The notes: generated by a model not told the origin, from the sequence alone. 64,000 bases of DNA from Bifidobacterium sp. ESL0763 (GCF_029433395.1 NZ_JAQTHW010000002.1:186001-250000); one strand, 5' to 3'; positions 8,853 to 17,452 are shown, numbered from the stretch's first letter. Translations and numbers: made by a program.

Positions 8853-9844
8853 TGGCGTCGTATGCCGATGGGGAAGCCATGCAGGGGGCCTTGCCTCTGC
8901 CGGAATCGGAGGAGCCGACGACACCGAAATCGTCAATGCCGGTGACGGCGGAAACGGATCGGGATACTTTGACGACGACAATGGAGTCGGCCAAAACGAC
9001 GGCACCGAAAGCGGCGTTGGCGAAAGCGGACACGACCGCGGGTGGCGGTACGAAAGGGCAGGCGAAGCCGGCATCGCCGCGGCGCCGTCGTCCCCGCACT
9101 TCCCATCGCGTCGCGCCCACTCTTGACTTCGAGCGTTCGCTGGCGGAGCAGGGCTTCGACCTCATCGTCGGATTCGACGAGGTGGGGCGCGGCGCCCTGG
9201 CCGGGCCGGTGATGGTCGGCGCGGCGGCGATCTGGGCGAAGGACCTCGATGACCTGGAGGTGCCCGAGGGCGTCGCCGACTCCAAGCTGCTGAGCCCCAA
9301 ACGCCGCGAGGCGATGTTCGGGCCGCTGCGCGACTGGTGCGCGGCCAGCGCCGTCGGCCAGGCCACCAACGTCGAGATCGACGAGTGGGGCATCTCCTGC
9401 GCCCTGGGCGTCGCCGCGCTACGTGCCCTGAAATCCGTGGAGGACGACCTGGCGCTCGCCGGAGGTCAGGGCGAGGATGGCGGGAAATCGGCAGCCTCCC
9501 TTTCATCCGCGTCCTCGAACGGCCTGCGCGTGGGCGCGATCCTCGACGGTCCCTTCGACTACATCACCCAGTCGGCCGATATGTTCGGCGCGCCCGCCGT
9601 ACCGCTGCTGGCCGCGGTGCATACCAAGGTGAAGGCCGACCAGAGCTGCGCGCTCGTCTCCGTGGCCTCGGTGGCCGCCAAGGTGACCCGTGACCGCCTC
9701 ATGGTCAGCATCGCCCACGGCAACCCGCGCTACGAGCCCTACCAGTGGGAGCGCAACAAGGGCTACGGTTCCGCCGCCCACCGCGCCGCCATCGCCGAGC
9801 ATGGCCCAACCGACCTCCACCGCCTCAGCTGGCATCTGGTGTAG
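8852..9844 (+). CDS. rnhB: Ribonuclease HII with long N-terminal extension
   Basis: The enzyme cleaves the RNA strand of RNA/DNA hybrids and excises misincorporated ribonucleotides. The catalytic acidic residues are in DEVGRG (about residue 110), in the GAILDGPFDYI block and in KADQSCALVSVASVAAKVTRD; the NKGYGSAAHR block is present. The 330-residue length exceeds the usual 200-230 because roughly 100 N-terminal residues are low-complexity (Thr/Ala/Lys-rich, ending in a basic PRRRRPR stretch). The extension may be disordered or partly untranslated, but the TGATG overlap with lepB favours the start given. Confidence 0.93.
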   Translation: MASYADGEAMQGALPLPESEEPTTPKSSMPVTAETDRDTLTTTMESAKTTAPKAALAKADTTAGGGTKGQAKPASPRRRRPRTSHRVAPTLDFERSLAEQGFDLIVGFDEVGRGALAGPVMVGAAAIWAKDLDDLEVPEGVADSKLLSPKRREAMFGPLRDWCAASAVGQATNVEIDEWGISCALGVAALRALKSVEDDLALAGGQGEDGGKSAASLSSASSNGLRVGAILDGPFDYITQSADMFGAPAVPLLAAVHTKVKADQSCALVSVASVAAKVTRDRLMVSIAHGNPRYEPYQWERNKGYGSAAHRAAIAEHGPTDLHRLSWHLV

Positions 9845-9908
9845 GGGAGTCCGCACGGTGTTTCGCATCTCGCTGCGTCGGAACAGCGATGCGCCCTATA
9901 GAGTAGAC

Positions 9909-9924
9909 TTGTGAGCGTTCACTG
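9909..9924. promoter_or_regulatory. LacI-type operator upstream of the LacI regulator gene
   Basis: TTGTGAGCGTTCACTG is close to the classic LacI/GalR palindrome and sits just after a TATAGAGT -10-like sequence, 36 nt before the regulator start. An almost identical site precedes araB at 11361-11376, which suggests autoregulation plus control of araB by the same repressor. Confidence 0.65.
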
Positions 9925-9959
9925 CGCTTGTGGCGCGTGGCATGGATTGGGAGGTGGAT

Positions 9960-11075
9960 ATGGCTGGGTCGGCCCGCAGGAAAAAGCGTCCGTCGATGTT
10001 CGAGGTCGCGAAAATGGCCGGCGTGAGCCACCAGACGGTCTCCCGCGTCATCAACCATTCCCAGGACGTATCCGACGCCACCCGCGCCCGCGTGCAGAGC
10101 GCCATCGACGCCCTCGGCTACCGCCCGAGCAACTCCGCCCGCACCCTGGCCTCCCACCGCTCGCGCACCATCGGCCTGATCGCCGGCGGCATCCACTTCT
10201 TCGGCCCCTCCTCGTCCATCGCCTCCATCGAATCGCTGGCCAGGCGCCACGGCTTCTTCATGAACGTCTCGATGGTCCACGAGGCGCTGTGCACGCAGGA
10301 GGAGTTCGACGAGCTCTGCCGCACCTTCGACGAGCAGAACGTCGACGCGTTCATATTCCTGACCCCCACCGACGTGATGTTCGCCGACGCCTGCCGCGCC
10401 CGGCTGAGCCAGCCGAGGGTGCTGGTCACCTCCACGCATGGCGGACTTTCGATGAGCCAGGCCGGGCGTCTCATGGACGGCGCCGAGCGTGGCTGCACCG
10501 CCATCGTCGGCATCGACCAGTGGGGCGCGATGGCCGAGGTGGCCCGGCTCGTCGCGCGTTTCGGCCACCGTTCGACCCTCTACTTCTCCGGCCCGCTGCA
10601 ATGGCGCGACGCCTCCACTCGGCTCGCCGCCTGGCGCAAGGCCACCGCCGCCTACTCGCTCGACGCCCAGATCGTGCAGTGCTCCTCGTGGGACGCCTCC
10701 GAGGCCTATGCCCGCATGAACCACGAGCTCGAGCACCTCGGCTCGGCCGGCGCCACCAGGCCCACCGTCGTGGTCACCGCCAACGACGCGCAGGCCCTGG
10801 GCGTGGCGCGTGCCCTGCGCGAGCATGGCCTGAGCATCCCCGGCGACATCAGCCTCGTGGGCTTCGATGACATGACCGGCATGGACAACATGCTGCCGCC
10901 GCTGACCACGGTGCGCCCCGATTTCGAGGAGCTTGGCACCGCCGCGATGCGCGAGACGCTGCGGCTGCTCGGCGAGGGCGGCGAGACGGCGTTCGTCACC
11001 AGCGCCCACGGTGCGGGCCTGATCCCCGCGCAGGTCATCCAGCGTCGCTCGCTGGGCCCCGTCCCGCATTTCTAG
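9960..11075 (+). CDS. LacI-family transcriptional regulator, probable regulator of arabinose genes
   Basis: The 371-residue protein has an N-terminal LacI helix-turn-helix (MFEVAKMAGVSHQTVSRVIN, followed by the hinge region) and a periplasmic-binding-like sensor domain with the GFDDMTGMDNMLPPLTTV block near the C terminus. It is transcribed toward araB, 380 bp ahead of it, and both share the palindrome TTGT(G/T)AGCGTTCAC. Bifidobacteria use a LacI-type regulator called AraQ for arabinose and central carbon genes, and this gene may be that regulator, but the identity rests on position and operator only. The start follows a GGGAGGTGG site. Confidence 0.85.
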   Translation: MAGSARRKKRPSMFEVAKMAGVSHQTVSRVINHSQDVSDATRARVQSAIDALGYRPSNSARTLASHRSRTIGLIAGGIHFFGPSSSIASIESLARRHGFFMNVSMVHEALCTQEEFDELCRTFDEQNVDAFIFLTPTDVMFADACRARLSQPRVLVTSTHGGLSMSQAGRLMDGAERGCTAIVGIDQWGAMAEVARLVARFGHRSTLYFSGPLQWRDASTRLAAWRKATAAYSLDAQIVQCSSWDASEAYARMNHELEHLGSAGATRPTVVVTANDAQALGVARALREHGLSIPGDISLVGFDDMTGMDNMLPPLTTVRPDFEELGTAAMRETLRLLGEGGETAFVTSAHGAGLIPAQVIQRRSLGPVPHF

Positions 11076-11360
11076 AGTCTCGCATCGCTTGCCGGCGTAT
11101 CCGTGTTGATTTCTTGGTTGTCGCCGCTTTTGTGTCGGTCGTCGATTCCCGACGCATCCGTTCAGGTCGTGCCGAGCTTTCCGTATTCTCATATTCGCTG
11201 TTCCTGTATTTCCTGTATTTCTCTGTGTGCCGCGTGCTCTCCATTCCGTCTTCGTCTTGCCTTTTCGCCTGTCCTCGTTCGTCTTCGTACGCTTCCGATA
11301 TTTCCCCACCTGCGTCGGTGGAGAAATGGCGGCGAACGTAGTAGTATAGGTGCCTAAGAG
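11076..11360. other. Non-coding, pyrimidine-rich spacer ahead of araB
   Basis: No credible gene is present. The plus strand from about 11095 to 11310 is markedly C/T-rich with short repeats such as TCCTGTATT. It ends in a near-perfect stem TTTCCCCACC / GGTGGAGAAA (11299-11324) that could be the terminator of the regulator gene. A TAGTATAGG -10-like sequence at 11342-11350 leads into the operator of araB. Confidence 0.5.
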
Positions 11361-11376
11361 TTGTTAGCGTTCACAT
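11361..11376. promoter_or_regulatory. LacI-type operator upstream of araB
   Basis: TTGTTAGCGTTCACAT lies immediately downstream of a TAGTAT -10-like box and 79 nt before the araB start, a position where bound repressor would block initiation. It differs from the site at 9909-9924 at three of sixteen positions. Confidence 0.6.
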
Positions 11377-11454
11377 AAGGCCGATGGTGGCACCGCAGCG
11401 ATGACGCCATCGGCCGGCGGAACGGTCCGCACGACAGTAAAGGAGCTGATCGAT

Positions 11455-13089
11455 ATGGCAATGACGGAAGGCGGCACGGAGCACGTGGGATCCATCGCGG
11501 AGAAGATCCGCGCGGGCAAGACCTCACTCGGCATCGAATTCGGTTCGACGCGCATCAAGGCCGTGCTGATCGACGACACCTACTCCACCATCGCCGCCGG
11601 CGAGCACGGCTGGGAGAACCACCTCGTCAACGGGCTGTGGACCTACTCGCTCGACGAGGTGTGGTCGGGCCTGCAGGCCGCCTACGCCTCGCTGGCCTAC
11701 GACGTGGAGAACGCCTACGGCGAGAAGCTCACCAGGATCGGCACGATGGGATTCTCGGCGATGATGCACGGCTACCTCGCATTTGACAAGGATGGCAAGC
11801 TGCTCGTCCCGTTCCGCACCTGGCGCAACTCCAACACGCACGCCGCCCACGAGAAGCTCTCCCAGCTCTTCCAGTACAACATCCCGGAGCGCTGGTCCAT
11901 CGCGCATCTCTACCAGTGCATCCTCAACAAGGAGGACCACGTGCCCTCCGTCGCGTTCTTCACCACCCTGGCCGGCTACGTCCACTGGATGCTCACCGGC
12001 AGGAAGGTGCTCGGCATCGACGACGCCTCCGGCATGTTCCCCATCGACCCCGAGACCCACGACTTCAACAAGCACATGCTCGCCCAGTTCTCGGCGCTGC
12101 CCGAGGTCGCCGCGCAGCCCTGGAAGATCGAGGACCTGCTGCCCACTCCGCTGGTCGCCGGATCCGACGCGGGCACGCTCACCGAGCAGGGCGCCAAGCT
12201 GCTCGACCCCACCGGCACCCTACGCCCGGGCACGCCGCTGGCCCCGCCCGAAGGCGACTCCGGCACCGGTATGGTGGCCACCAACTCCGTGCGCGTGGGC
12301 ACCGGCAACGTCTCGGCCGGCACCTCCATCTTCGCCTCCGTGGTGCTCGACCATCCCCTCGAGCGCCTGCACCCCGAGGTCGACCTGGTCTCCACGCCGG
12401 CGGGCGACCCGTGCGGCATGAGCCACGCCAACAACTTCACCTCCGACCTCAACGCCTGGATCAAGGTCTTCAGCGAGTTCGCCAAGGCCATCGGCACCCC
12501 GCTGGACGCCGGCAGCCTCTACGGCACCCTCTTCCGCGCGGCCATCGGCCCCGACGCCGACGCCGACGCGGGAGGCCTGGTCAACTTCTGCTTCTATTCC
12601 GGCGAGTTCCTGGCCGGCCTCGAGGAGGGGCGCCCGGTCTTCGCGCGCGGCCCCGAGTCGAAGATGGGCCTCGCCAACTTCATGCGCGCCCAGCTTTTCG
12701 GCGCGTTCTCGCCGGTCAAGATCGGCATGGACATCATGACCAAGGACGAGCATGTGCGCGTCGACTCGATGGTCGGCCACGGCGGCATCTTCACCACCCC
12801 CAAGGTGGCGCAGAAGATCCTCGCGGCGGCGTTCGACACCCCCATCAAGGTGATGTCGACGGCGGCCGAGGGCGGCGCATGGGGCATGGCGGTGCTCGCC
12901 GACTACCTCTGGCACAAGGACACCCCGCTCGACGAGTACCTCGACAAGCGCGTCTTCGCCGGCGCCGAGTCCACCACCGAGACCCCCGACCCCAAGGACG
13001 TCGCCGGCTTCGAGGACTTCTTCGCCCGGTTCACCCGCGCCCTGCCGATCGAGAAGGCCGCCATCGAGACCATCGACCTCGAAAGCTGA
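11455..13089 (+). CDS. araB: FGGY-family kinase, L-ribulokinase
   Basis: The enzyme should phosphorylate L-ribulose to L-ribulose 5-phosphate, the second step of arabinose catabolism. The 544-residue protein has the N-terminal ASKHA phosphate loop (GIEFGSTRIKAVLID), the GTMGFSAMMHGYLAFD region, and the C-terminal VGHGGIFTTP and AAEGGAWGMAVLA glycine-rich nucleotide-binding blocks. Specificity is inferred from the nearby araA and from similarity to the atypical ribulokinases of bifidobacteria. The start is the ATG nine nt behind AAAGGAG; an upstream in-frame ATG at 11401 has no ribosome site. Confidence 0.88.
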   Translation: MAMTEGGTEHVGSIAEKIRAGKTSLGIEFGSTRIKAVLIDDTYSTIAAGEHGWENHLVNGLWTYSLDEVWSGLQAAYASLAYDVENAYGEKLTRIGTMGFSAMMHGYLAFDKDGKLLVPFRTWRNSNTHAAHEKLSQLFQYNIPERWSIAHLYQCILNKEDHVPSVAFFTTLAGYVHWMLTGRKVLGIDDASGMFPIDPETHDFNKHMLAQFSALPEVAAQPWKIEDLLPTPLVAGSDAGTLTEQGAKLLDPTGTLRPGTPLAPPEGDSGTGMVATNSVRVGTGNVSAGTSIFASVVLDHPLERLHPEVDLVSTPAGDPCGMSHANNFTSDLNAWIKVFSEFAKAIGTPLDAGSLYGTLFRAAIGPDADADAGGLVNFCFYSGEFLAGLEEGRPVFARGPESKMGLANFMRAQLFGAFSPVKIGMDIMTKDEHVRVDSMVGHGGIFTTPKVAQKILAAAFDTPIKVMSTAAEGGAWGMAVLADYLWHKDTPLDEYLDKRVFAGAESTTETPDPKDVAGFEDFFARFTRALPIEKAAIETIDLES

Positions 13090-13165
13090 GCCGGCCCGGT
13101 CCGGTGCCATTTCGGTCCGTGTCCAGTCGTCCGGTCCTGTTTCCTCACCGGGTGTTCGTCTGCCA

Positions 13166-13332
13166 GTGAAGAAACGTGATCTGACGCTCGCCAAGGTGCG
13201 GTTTCTCCACTGGGAGGTTGGTTTCGGTGGGGAAACGTGATCTGGCGCTCGCCAAGGTGTGGTTTCTCCACTGGGAGGTTGGTTTCGGTGAAGAAAAGGG
13301 ACCTGGCGCAGGATGAGGTGCGGTTTCTTCAC
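13166..13332. repeat. Three tandem 45-bp palindromic elements (family 2)
   Basis: Three units start at 13166, 13227 and 13288, an exact 61-bp period. Each is bounded by GTG(A/G)(A/G)GAAA and TTTCT(C/T)CAC as inverted arms. Units 1 and 2 are nearly identical, including the inner GCTCGCCAAGGTG; unit 3 has diverged inside but keeps the arms. The two spacers are the same 16 bp (TGGGAGGTTGGTTTCG). The array occupies the araB-araA gap. Confidence 0.9.
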
Positions 13333-13420
13333 CGGAAAGGATGGAGCGGATCGGGGTGCGTGACACGGCACATACATATTTGGACATATCGCAGTAACCA
13401 CAACAACAAAGGAAGTAATC

Positions 13421-14938
13421 ATGGCATTCGAAAACCCATTCGAAGGCAAGACCGTCTGGTTCGGCGTCGGCTCGCAGGACCTCTATGGCGAGGAGGCGCT
13501 GCGCCAGGTCGCCGAGCAATCCACCAAGATCGTCGACGCGCTCAACGCCACCGGCAAGATCCCAGTCAAGCTCGTCCTGAAGCCCACGCTGAAGTCCTCC
13601 GACGGCGTCAAGGAGTTCATGACCGCCGCCAGCGCCGACCCCAGCTGCATCGGCGTGATCGCCTGGATGCACACGTTCTCGCCGGCCAAGATGTGGATCC
13701 GCGGCCTGCAGGTGCTGACCAAGCCGCTGCTGCAGCTCAACACCCAGTTCCACAAGGAGATCCCGTGGGACACCATCGACATGGACTTCATGAACCTGAA
13801 CCAGTCGGCCCACGGCGACCGTGAGTTCGGCTACATCGTCTCTCGCCTTGGCATCCCGCGCAAGATCGTCGTCGGCCACTACACCGATCCCGAGGTCGCC
13901 GAGAAGATCTCGACGTGGGTCCGCGCCTGCGCCGGCTGGAACGAGTCGCGCAACATGCGCGTGATGCGCTGGGGCGACAACATGCGCAACGTGGCCGTCA
14001 CCGAGGGCGACAAGACCGAGGCCGAGCGCGTCTTCGGCACGCAGGTCAACACCTGGGCCGTCAACGAGCTGGTCGGCTACTACGAGAAGGTGAAGGACGA
14101 TCAGGTCAAGGCCCTGATCGAGGACTACAAGGCCAAGTACGACGTGGCCCCCGAGCTGCTGGACTCGCGCTATGACGAGCTGAAGATCGCGGCGCGCGAA
14201 GAGGCCGCGATGGTCAACATGATGAAGGACAACGGCGCCACCGCCGCGGTCGACAACTTCGAGGACCTCGGCACCCTGCCGCAGCTGCCGGGCGTGGGCG
14301 CCCAGCGTCTGCCCAGCGAGTACGGCTATGGTTTCTCCGCCGAGGGCGACTGGAAGACCTCGGTGCTGGTGCGCATCGCCAGCGTCATGGGCTACGGCCT
14401 GCCCGGCGGCTCCAGCCTCATGGAGGACTACTCCTACAACTTCGTGCCGGGCCACGAGATGGACATGGGCTCGCACATGCTCGAGGTCTCGCCGTCCGTG
14501 GGCACCATCGCCAAGCCGAAGCTCGAGATCCATCCGCTCTCCATCGGCAACAAGGCCGATCCGGTGCGGCTGGTCTTCACCGTCGCCCCGCACAAGGCCG
14601 CCACGGTCATCTCCATGGCCGACATGCGCGAGCGTTTCCGCCTGCTCATGGACGTGGTCGATGTGGTCGAGCCCGAAGGCTCCTTGAAGGCCCTGCCGTG
14701 CGCCCGTGGCCTCTGGCAGCCCCGCCCGTCGCTCAAGACCGCGGCCGAGTGCTGGCTGCGCGCCGGCGGCTCGCACCACACCTGCATGACCACCTCCGTC
14801 GGCCGCGAGGCCTGGGAGGACTTCGCCCGCATGGCCGGCGTCGAGCTGGCCACCATCGACGAGCATACCGAGCCGCGCCAGTTCGAGCGCGACCTCGAGC
14901 TCTCCGAGATGTACCACCGCCTCGACAACCGTCGCTGA
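13421..14938 (+). CDS. araA: L-arabinose isomerase
   Basis: This 505-residue enzyme interconverts L-arabinose and L-ribulose and matches the family over its whole length. Visible signatures include WFGVGSQDLYGEE near the N terminus, WMHTFSPAKMWI, LQLNTQFHKEIPW, and the metal-binding region with GHEMDMGSHMLEV (the His and Glu ligands) and the C-terminal GGSHHTC block. A good AAAGGAAG site precedes the ATG. It is separated from araB by 331 bp holding repeats and a promoter-like ATACATATT region, so it may have its own promoter. No L-ribulose-5-phosphate 4-epimerase gene is adjacent. Confidence 0.97.
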   Translation: MAFENPFEGKTVWFGVGSQDLYGEEALRQVAEQSTKIVDALNATGKIPVKLVLKPTLKSSDGVKEFMTAASADPSCIGVIAWMHTFSPAKMWIRGLQVLTKPLLQLNTQFHKEIPWDTIDMDFMNLNQSAHGDREFGYIVSRLGIPRKIVVGHYTDPEVAEKISTWVRACAGWNESRNMRVMRWGDNMRNVAVTEGDKTEAERVFGTQVNTWAVNELVGYYEKVKDDQVKALIEDYKAKYDVAPELLDSRYDELKIAAREEAAMVNMMKDNGATAAVDNFEDLGTLPQLPGVGAQRLPSEYGYGFSAEGDWKTSVLVRIASVMGYGLPGGSSLMEDYSYNFVPGHEMDMGSHMLEVSPSVGTIAKPKLEIHPLSIGNKADPVRLVFTVAPHKAATVISMADMRERFRLLMDVVDVVEPEGSLKALPCARGLWQPRPSLKTAAECWLRAGGSHHTCMTTSVGREAWEDFARMAGVELATIDEHTEPRQFERDLELSEMYHRLDNRR

Positions 14939-15033
14939 GACGGTACCCATCGAGTACTCATCGAGTACCCATCGAGTCGACGGGTGGCCCGGCCGATTGG
15001 CTGGGGCCGTCTCCCGTTCTCTCGTTTGGCTTT

Positions 15034-15068
15034 GCCGGCAGAAGGATCGTTCCTCCTGCCGGCGTTTT
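15034..15068 (+). terminator. Terminator of araA
   Basis: A stem of about 13 bp, GCCGGCAGAAGGA against TCCTCCTGCCGGC with one mismatch, is followed by GTTTTC. Confidence 0.75.
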
Positions 15069-15116
15069 CATGCCGAGATATCCTAGTCTGGAACGCGTTG
15101 ATGAAAGGTGAGAGCA

Positions 15117-16007
15117 ATGGGCGATGACAGCATGAACAGGACTGGCGGCGTGGGATCGAATCATGGAGTGCCCGCGATCGCCCTGAACGACGGGACGGCC
15201 ATCCCGCAGATTGGGCTGGGCGTGCTGCGCATCGGCGATGACGAGGTGTCGGGCGTGGTCGAATCCGCGCTTGAGCTGGGCTACCGTCATATCGACGCCG
15301 CCGCCGGCTACGACAACGAGGCCGGGGTGGGCCGTGCGCTCAGGGCCTCCGGCTACGCCAGCGGCGAGCGGCGCAGGAGCCTGTGGGTGACCACCAAGCT
15401 GCGCGACTCCCAGCAGGGCTACGACTCCGCGCTGAAGGCCTTCGACGACTCCCTTCGCCTGCTCGGCCTCGATTACGTCGACATGTACATGCTGCACTGG
15501 CCCACGCCCTTCGACTGGCGTTCCGGCGAGACGTGGAAGGCGTTCGACAGGCTGCGTGGCGAGGGTCGTGTGCGCTCGCTGGGCGTCTGCAACTTCATGC
15601 CCGGCCACCTCGAGCGCCTGCACCGCGAGACGGGGGAGTGGCCCTCGGTCGACCAGATCGAGCTGCACCCCACCTTCCAGCAGCGCAAGGCGGTCGCGTT
15701 CTGCCGCGAGCACGGCATCGCCGTCGAGGCTTACTCACCGATGGCCCGCGGCGCCGACCTCGACGCCGGCGACGGCACCATCGAGCGCATCGCCGCCGCC
15801 CATGGCGTCTCGGCGGCCCAGGTGATCCTGCGCTGGCATGTCGAGAACGGCACCGTCATCATCCCCAAGTCGGTCCACGCCGGCCGCCAGCGCGAGAACA
15901 TGGACCTCTTCGGCTTCGCGCTCACCGCCGACGAGCACGACGCGATCGACGCGCTGGACGGGCCGACCCGCGCCGGCCACGATCCGGAGACCTTCACCTA
16001 CGCCTGA
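15117..16007 (+). CDS. Aldo/keto reductase (AKR5-like)
   Basis: The 296-residue NADPH-dependent oxidoreductase has the AKR barrel signatures: GYRHIDAAAGYDNEAGVGRA with the catalytic Asp and Tyr, the lysine in VTTKL, the histidine in MLHWP, and the C-terminal IPKSVHAGRQRENMDLF nucleotide-binding block. It resembles 2,5-diketo-gluconate reductase-type enzymes. It is a single gene between araA and the GH43 gene, with a terminator before it and a promoter after it. A role in sugar reduction is possible but not shown. The ATG follows AAAGG; the in-frame GTG nine nt upstream is less likely. Confidence 0.9.
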   Translation: MGDDSMNRTGGVGSNHGVPAIALNDGTAIPQIGLGVLRIGDDEVSGVVESALELGYRHIDAAAGYDNEAGVGRALRASGYASGERRRSLWVTTKLRDSQQGYDSALKAFDDSLRLLGLDYVDMYMLHWPTPFDWRSGETWKAFDRLRGEGRVRSLGVCNFMPGHLERLHRETGEWPSVDQIELHPTFQQRKAVAFCREHGIAVEAYSPMARGADLDAGDGTIERIAAAHGVSAAQVILRWHVENGTVIIPKSVHAGRQRENMDLFGFALTADEHDAIDALDGPTRAGHDPETFTYA

Positions 16008-16030
16008 CCGGCGGGCGCCCACATTTCGAT

Positions 16031-16059
16031 TTGCACAACGGATGGGTGTATTATATACT
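16031..16059 (+). promoter_or_regulatory. Promoter of the GH43 gene
   Basis: TTGCAC (16031-16036) and TATACT (16054-16059) are separated by exactly 17 nt. The predicted start of transcription falls inside the palindrome at 16063-16084. Confidence 0.75.
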
Positions 16060-16062
16060 CTG

Positions 16063-16084
16063 TTACTGAGACCGGTTACAGTAA
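16063..16084. promoter_or_regulatory. Operator palindrome over the GH43 transcription start
   Basis: A 22-bp palindrome begins TTACTG, is centred on ACCGGT and ends CAGTAA; 18 of 22 positions are symmetric. The CG centre and position just after the -10 box fit a LacI-family operator. The second LacI-type gene of the cluster (19087-20148) is the natural candidate, but the regulator is not proven. Confidence 0.65.
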
Positions 16085-16144
16085 TGAATGGGCATTGCTG
16101 GTCTCGCTGGCAATAGTCGCTAGCAACGGCGCAGAAAGGAAATC

Positions 16145-17140
16145 ATGGCTGATATACCTAATCCGATAGTGCTCCAACGTGCTGATCCATATGCCATCCG
16201 CTTTCAGGGACAATACTATTTCACCGGTTCCTACCCGGCTTACGACCGCATCGTGCTGCGCCGCGCCGAGCACCTGGCCGACCTGCAGAAGGCCGACGAG
16301 GTGACTATCTGGAAGAAACATGAAACCGGTCCCATGAGCCATCTCATCTGGGCGCCGGAACTGCACCGCATCAACGGCAAGTGGGAGATCTACTTCGGCG
16401 CCGCCCCCAACGACGGCCAGAGCGACGGCACCTTCAACCACCGCGTCTTCTGCCTCGAGAACGCCGACGAGGACCCGATGAGCGACCACTGGTTGGAGCG
16501 CGGCAAGGTCGACACCGGCATGGACACCTTCTCCCTGGACGCCACCACCTTCATGCACGACGGCGAGCAGTACCTGGTCTGGGGCCAGCAGGACCTCGAC
16601 ATCCCCGGCAACTCCAACCTCTACATCGCCCGCATGGCCAACCCGTGGACGCTCGCCACCAAGCCCGTGATGCTGGTGAAGCCCGAATACGACTGGGAAT
16701 GCGTGCGCTTCAAGGTCTGCGAGGGCCCGGCGGTCATCGAGCACGGCGGCAAGGTCTACATCACCTATTCCGCCTCGGGCACCGGCCCGGAGTACGCGAT
16801 GGGCATGCTCACCGCCAGTGCCGACGCCGACCTGTTGGACGCCAAATCCTGGAAGAAGTCGGCCAGGCCCGTTTTCGCCACCAACGAGGCCGCGCACATG
16901 TACGGTCCGGGCCACAACTCCTTCACCAAGGCCGAGGACGGCGTCACCGACGTGATGATCTACCACGTACGCGACTACACCGAGATCAAGGGCGACCCGC
17001 TCTACGACCCGAACCGCCAGGCCTGCGCCAAGGAAATCGGTTGGAACGCCGACGGCCCGGTGTTCGGCCGGCCCGAGGCCATGACCCGCTGGACGCCGCA
17101 GACCACCGAGGTCCTGCCGCCCGACGGCTCGCATAGCTGA
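16145..17140 (+). CDS. Glycoside hydrolase family 43 enzyme, probable intracellular exo-arabinofuranosidase
   Basis: The 331-residue protein is a single GH43 five-bladed propeller without a signal peptide, so it acts inside the cell on imported oligosaccharides. The catalytic set is visible: general base Asp14 in QRADPYAI, the modulating Asp132 in SLDATTF, and general acid Glu193 in CEGPAV. The length and the HMYGPGHNSF block fit the GH43 arabinofuranosidase-type subfamilies better than xylosidases. Together with the symporter downstream and araAB upstream it suggests arabinan or arabino-oligosaccharide use. The ATG follows AAAGGAA. Confidence 0.88.
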   Translation: MADIPNPIVLQRADPYAIRFQGQYYFTGSYPAYDRIVLRRAEHLADLQKADEVTIWKKHETGPMSHLIWAPELHRINGKWEIYFGAAPNDGQSDGTFNHRVFCLENADEDPMSDHWLERGKVDTGMDTFSLDATTFMHDGEQYLVWGQQDLDIPGNSNLYIARMANPWTLATKPVMLVKPEYDWECVRFKVCEGPAVIEHGGKVYITYSASGTGPEYAMGMLTASADADLLDAKSWKKSARPVFATNEAAHMYGPGHNSFTKAEDGVTDVMIYHVRDYTEIKGDPLYDPNRQACAKEIGWNADGPVFGRPEAMTRWTPQTTEVLPPDGSHS

Positions 17141-17452
17141 GCTCCCGAGTCCCTGAGTCTCCGGAACCCCGATTTCCGGGTTCCCGATTCCCCCATTTTC
17201 GAACGGCGTGGCCCAAGCCTCCAGGCAGGCGAACGGCGCGGCCTTCGGAATGTCCAGATTTTTCCTTCCCTTCCAGCGCGTCGCGCCGCGGATCCGCAAC
17301 GAAAGCGGGCCACGGGGCGCCACGAGGGGCCGGATCGAAGGTGATGAAAGGTGAGGCGGCCGGCAGTCGGCGCCGCCGAACCGACGCGAAGAGGCGGGAT
17401 CCCGCGCGCGCAACGCGGGGCCTTGAAACGAAACCAACAAAGAAGTGAGATC
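17141..17452. other. Non-coding spacer between the GH43 and symporter genes
   Basis: The 312-bp gap has no coding frame. A short stem GGAACCC / GGGTTCC (17163-17184) may be a weak terminator. Further on, GAACGGCGTGGCC and GAACGGCGCGGCC form an imperfect direct repeat. No clear promoter was found, so the symporter may be read from the GH43 promoter. Confidence 0.45.

Noticed and set aside
13090..13420. A small gene in the araB-araA spacer
   Set aside because: Frames there are built from the repeat units and have no ribosome site or family similarity.
16145..17140. GH43 gene as a beta-xylosidase
   Set aside because: It lacks the C-terminal beta-sandwich of GH43_11-type xylosidases, and the neighbouring genes are for arabinose; specificity nevertheless remains inferred.
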